Source of the DNA: Spirochaetales bacterium
GTDB taxonomy: Bacteria > Spirochaetota > Spirochaetia > DSM-16054 > Sediminispirochaetaceae
Direction: 5' to 3'
DNA length: 8,415 bases
Assembly (NCBI GenBank): GCA_021767325.1
Contig: JAASTM010000070.1
Coordinates: 1-8,415, forward strand
The notes beneath the pieces were generated by a model. The model made no database searches and had not been told where the DNA came from. It was given only the letters and a program-made list of their open reading frames with translations. Within the stretch, counting starts at the first letter, position 1, and each line of letters starts with the position of its first letter. Both the position numbers and the translations under genes were made by a program. Positions 5,776-8,415 of the stretch are shown one piece after another.

Positions 5776-8050
5776 GCCGCTTCCCCAGCCAGTACAGCGC
5801 GACTGCCACCCCTGTCATGATGACCAGCGGCACCGCAATCAGCAGCGGATTGTGGGCAAAGGCAAGTTGATAGAACAGCGTGGCGGTGCTCCAGGCCAGG
5901 ATGGTCAGGTAGGCCGCCTGCATCAAACCGTACTTCCAGCCCATCTCCTGAATCGAGGTGCCGAAGGCGGCCACACAGGGAAAATAGATCAGAACGAACA
6001 GCAAGTACGCATAGGCGGAGAAGGGGTTGAACTGCGAGCGCATACCGGTAAAGACCGAGCCCTCCGCCTCCACCAGGGCCGCCGTCTGCGCTTCGTCGTG
6101 TCCGATCATATCCAGCCCGATGGTGGCCGAGAGACCGGAGAATATGCCGGACAGGCCGTCTCTCAAGGCGGTAAATGATTCGGCGACGCCCTCCCGCAGT
6201 GAAAAATCGGCCTCTACGTCTGCAGCTGTGGCATCCTGAGCGTAGAGCGAGTTCAGAGTGCCGACGATTACCTCTTTTGCAAACAGGCCGGTGAACAGGC
6301 CTACGGTGGCCGGCCAGTTCTCGTCCTCGATGCCCATCGGACGGAAGACCGGGGTAATCGACTTGCCGACCGCCGAGAGGAAAGAGTCTTCGGTGTCCTC
6401 GTTGCCGAAACTGCCGTCGGTGCCCAGGGAGTTGAAGATGCTCAGCAGCAGGACAACCAGCAGAATCGCCTTTCCGGCCCGCTTAATGAAGAAGCGCAGG
6501 CGTATCCAGGCGGAGCCGAAGGTGCTGCGAAGGGTCGGCAGATGATACTTGGGCAGCTCCATTACGAAGGTGGAGTCGCCGCCCTTGAAGACGGTTTTGC
6601 GCAGCAGGTAGCCGGTGCCGATGGCCATCAGGATGCCGATCATGTAGATGGAGAATACGATGCCCCCGGCCTGTGCGCCGAAGAAGGCCGCGCCGAACAG
6701 GGCGTAGACCGGCAGGCGGGCGCTGCAGCTCATAAAGGGGGTGATGAAGATGGTCAGGAAACGGTCGCGCTTGTTCTCCAGGGTACGGGCGCCGAGGATG
6801 GCCGGCACGGTACAGCCGAAGCCGACGATCATCGGGACGAAGGCCTTGCCCGGCAGCCCGATGGACTGCATGACCCGGTCCATCACAAAGGCCGCCCTGG
6901 CCATGTAGCCGGAGTCTTCCAGGATGCTGAGCATCAGGAACATGAAGAATACCACCGGTATGAAGGTGGCCACCGTCTGTATACCGGCCCCGACCCCGTC
7001 GGCCAGGATAGTGGTGAGCCAGGTTGGTGCACTGGCCAGGCCCAGCAGGTGCGACACCCCGTCGACAAACAGGGTTCCCGCCAGCACGTCGAAGAAGTCG
7101 ATAAAGGCAAAGCCGACGTTCACCGCTACCCAGAAGGAGAGGTACATCACCCCGAGGAAGACCGGTATGCCGAGGAAGCGGTTGAGCACCACGTCGTCGA
7201 TGCGGGCGCTGATGCTGCGCCTGACCTTCTGCCGGCGGACGCTCTTTTCAGCTACCTGTTGAATATAGTCGTAGCGGGCATTGGCGATGAGCACATCGGC
7301 CTCGATCCCGTCCTCTGCAAGCACCGTCTCCTGCGCGGAATCAAGCTCTTCGGGGTTGAAGGACACCCTCCTGATTGCATCTTTTAATAAAAATTCATTT
7401 CCTTCCAGGATTTTGACCGCCAGCCAGGGCCCGAAGTCTTGGGAGCGGTACTCGGCTGTCCAGCGGTCGATGATCCTCTGAATTGATGCGGGGTAGGTGA
7501 TTTTGGAGGCGGCAGAGACAGCGGGGGCTGCGTTGCGGTGGGAGAGGATGGCCGTGCGGATCTTTTTGATGTCCTCGCTGTTGGTGGCGGTCATGGAGTA
7601 GACCGGTACGCCGAGCTCCTGCTCGAGGGCGGCGGCATCGACGCTGATGCCCTCCTGGGCGGCGATGTCGGCCATGTTGAGCAGCACTACCACCGGCATA
7701 CCCATTTCGATCAGCTGGACGGTGAGGTAGAGGTTGCGCTCGAGGTTGGAGGCGTCCACGATGTTGACTACCAGCTCCGGTTTCTGGGTCAGAAGAAACT
7801 CCTGGCTGATGCGCTCGTCCTCGCTGGAGGAGTGAAAGGCGTAGATGCCCGGCAGGTCCACTACCTGCAGGCGCTCGGCCCGCTCGCCGATGTAGCCGAC
7901 CTTCTTTTCCACCGTCACGCCGGGCCAGTTGCCGATTTTCTGGGTTCCGCCGGTCAGGCCGTTGAACAGGGTCGTCTTGCCGCTGTTGGGATTGCCGGCC
8001 AGGGCAACGGTGAACTGCCGGGTGACCGATTTTACTGCTTCCGAGCGCAT
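5747..8050 (-). CDS. feoB: Ferrous iron transporter FeoB (GTPase-permease)
   Basis: The 767-residue inner-membrane protein drives Fe2+ uptake. Its N-terminal G domain has G1 GNPNSGKT at 19-26, the switch I threonine in NWPGVTVEKK (Thr46), G3 DLPG at 65-68 and G4 NMAD at 125-128. The G5 region reads SMTATNSEDI, lacking the glycine usual after the SA-like motif. A helical regulatory domain follows, then the permease from about residue 290 with two Gate regions, including the conserved GFGCTVPAI at about 410-420 and CSARLPVY near 440. The length is normal for the family. AGGAGG lies 7 bases upstream of the ATG, and TAATG overlaps the feoA stop by one base, so translation is coupled. No feoC gene follows; the convergent patatin gene overlaps its 3' end by 29 bases. 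Iron regulation (Fur) is expected but the operon promoter is outside the window. Confidence 0.96.
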   Translation of the reverse strand: MRSEAVKSVTRQFTVALAGNPNSGKTTLFNGLTGGTQKIGNWPGVTVEKKVGYIGERAERLQVVDLPGIYAFHSSSEDERISQEFLLTQKPELVVNIVDASNLERNLYLTVQLIEMGMPVVVLLNMADIAAQEGISVDAAALEQELGVPVYSMTATNSEDIKKIRTAILSHRNAAPAVSAASKITYPASIQRIIDRWTAEYRSQDFGPWLAVKILEGNEFLLKDAIRRVSFNPEELDSAQETVLAEDGIEADVLIANARYDYIQQVAEKSVRRQKVRRSISARIDDVVLNRFLGIPVFLGVMYLSFWVAVNVGFAFIDFFDVLAGTLFVDGVSHLLGLASAPTWLTTILADGVGAGIQTVATFIPVVFFMFLMLSILEDSGYMARAAFVMDRVMQSIGLPGKAFVPMIVGFGCTVPAILGARTLENKRDRFLTIFITPFMSCSARLPVYALFGAAFFGAQAGGIVFSIYMIGILMAIGTGYLLRKTVFKGGDSTFVMELPKYHLPTLRSTFGSAWIRLRFFIKRAGKAILLVVLLLSIFNSLGTDGSFGNEDTEDSFLSAVGKSITPVFRPMGIEDENWPATVGLFTGLFAKEVIVGTLNSLYAQDATAADVEADFSLREGVAESFTALRDGLSGIFSGLSATIGLDMIGHDEAQTAALVEAEGSVFTGMRSQFNPFSAYAYLLFVLIYFPCVAAFGTSIQEMGWKYGLMQAAYLTILAWSTATLFYQLAFAHNPLLIAVPLVIMTGVAVALYWLGKRPTERPAETG
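5762..5779. other. Hairpin across the overlapping gene ends
   Basis: CGGCCT, a 6-base loop and AGGCCG form a perfect 6-base stem that spans the patatin stop codon and the codons for the last residues of FeoB. It could be read from both strands, but neither side has a T run, so its role as a bidirectional terminator is only a suggestion. Confidence 0.3.
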
Positions 8051-8283
8051 TACTGCACCTCCTCTACGTAGATTACCTGTGCCTCTTTTTTGCGCAGCGA
8101 AGCGTTGGCCCCGCGCACGCTTACTTCTACCGGGTCTCCCAGCGGCGCAACCCGTCGGACGGTAATTGTGCTGCCCTGGGTCAGGCCCATGGCGTAGAGC
8201 TTGCTGCGGTAGGCACCGCTGCCCTCCTCAAAGCCGACGATTCTCGCGCGGCTGTTTTCTTTTAATTCGTTTAATCTCTGCAT
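8050..8283 (-). CDS. feoA: FeoA-domain protein (second feoA of the operon)
   Basis: The 77-residue cytosolic protein is a small SH3-like FeoA domain, thought to bind and modulate FeoB. Recognisable segments are LNELKENSRARIVGF at the start, LYAMGLTQGSTITVRRVAPLGDPVEV in the middle and RGANASLRKKEAQVIYV at the end, matching the usual FeoA pattern and 75-80 residue length. The frame extends upstream to an ATG at 8322, but this would overlap the preceding gene and read through the ribosome binding site. The ATG at 8283, ten bases after AGGAGG (8299-8294), starts exactly at the conserved domain. The stop shares one base with the feoB start, a coupling arrangement. It differs in sequence from the upstream FeoA and so is not a recent duplicate. 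Confidence 0.92.
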   Translation of the reverse strand: MQRLNELKENSRARIVGFEEGSGAYRSKLYAMGLTQGSTITVRRVAPLGDPVEVSVRGANASLRKKEAQVIYVEEVQ

Positions 8284-8293
8284 GTATGCATAT

Positions 8294-8299
8294 CCTCCT
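8294..8299 (-). promoter_or_regulatory. Ribosome binding site that decides the feoA start
   Basis: A perfect AGGAGG lies in the 20-base gap between the two feoA genes, ten bases before the ATG at 8283. It rules in the short 77-residue form over the longer frame starting at 8322. Confidence 0.75.
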
Positions 8300-8303
8300 A
8301 ATC

Positions 8304-8415
8304 TCAGATGCGTGAGACCCACAACCTTTCAGCCATCTTGCGGCCGAGTATCAGGCGGGTTCCGCCGATATCTATGACCAGGGGCCCGAAGCCCCGGTTT
8401 TGTACTACTTTGACG
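8304..8415 (-). CDS. feoA: FeoA-domain protein, first of two (C-terminal part only)
   Basis: Reading the minus strand from the right edge gives an open frame of 36 residues ending in TGA at 8306-8304. It includes NRGFGPLVIDIGGTRLILG and then RKMAERLWV. This is the typical end of a FeoA domain: a GxGP turn, a strand, and a GTRLxLGRxMAExxxV helix-strand motif. The N-terminus and the operon promoter lie outside the window. It is followed after 20 bases by the second feoA and then feoB in the same direction, giving a feoA-feoA-feoB operon. Its C-terminal motif (LGRKMAE) belongs to a different FeoA subtype from the downstream copy (LRKKEAQ), so the two may have distinct roles on FeoB. The short visible length limits confidence. 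Confidence 0.82.
   Translation of the reverse strand, partial: VKVVQNRGFGPLVIDIGGTRLILGRKMAERLWVSRI

Noticed and set aside
6542..7387. A 281-codon open frame on the plus strand
   Set aside because: It lies wholly antisense to the conserved FeoB permease. Its product is a low-complexity mix rich in His, Asp, Glu and Gly with no membrane segments or known motif, as expected from the complement of a GC-rich gene.
8284..8322. Longer N-terminus for the second FeoA starting at 8322
   Set aside because: It overlaps the preceding FeoA frame and encodes the AGGAGG site itself. The conserved domain begins at the ATG at 8283.
1..8415. tRNA, rRNA, CRISPR array, transposon, phage, toxin-antitoxin or defence system
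   Set aside because: No repeated spacer array, RNA gene signature, transposase, integrase or small toxin-like gene pair was seen. All large genes belong to recognisable housekeeping or transport families.

Overview
The window is a moderately GC-rich bacterial chromosomal segment with short intergenic gaps and clear Shine-Dalgarno sites. No phage, insertion sequence, CRISPR or RNA gene is visible. The outer-membrane type Vd patatin shows a diderm host. The GC content, the doubled feoA genes and the periplasmic-binding-domain kinase would fit a free-living spirochaete or a deltaproteobacterium-like lineage, but taxonomy is a weak inference here.

Layout: (1) 1-1868, plus strand: the 3' part of a membrane sensor histidine kinase, whose upstream part is outside the window. 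It is coupled by a 4-base TTGA overlap to a DUF523 (YbbK/TudS-type) gene. (2) 1869-2173: a roughly 300-base stretch with no convincing gene. It holds a G-rich tract, a degenerate direct repeat of the DUF523 gene end, and two terminator-like hairpins that serve the minus-strand operon on the right. (3) 3313-2174, minus strand: a two-gene marR-wrbA operon with a recognisable promoter, a near-perfect palindromic operator over the predicted transcription start, and strong ribosome binding sites. (4) 3529-5775, plus strand: a complete 748-residue patatin-POTRA-beta-barrel protein (type Vd autotransporter, PlpD-like). (5) 8415-5747, minus strand: a feoA-feoA-feoB ferrous iron uptake operon. Its first feoA enters from the right edge and is seen only as its C-terminal end, and its feoB overlaps the patatin gene tail to tail by 29 bases.

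How the genes work together: the MarR regulator most likely represses itself and the FMN quinone reductase WrbA, and releases them on a small-molecule (possibly quinone) signal. The Feo proteins import Fe2+ through the inner membrane. The patatin is exported to the surface and is a predicted phospholipase. The kinase and DUF523 protein are translationally coupled, but their functional link is unknown.

I did not find a convincing previously undescribed multi-gene system. The most useful leads are the patatin C-terminal extension encoded wholly inside the feoB overlap, the marR operator, the kinase-DUF523 coupling, and an unexplained hairpin in the leader region upstream of the patatin gene.
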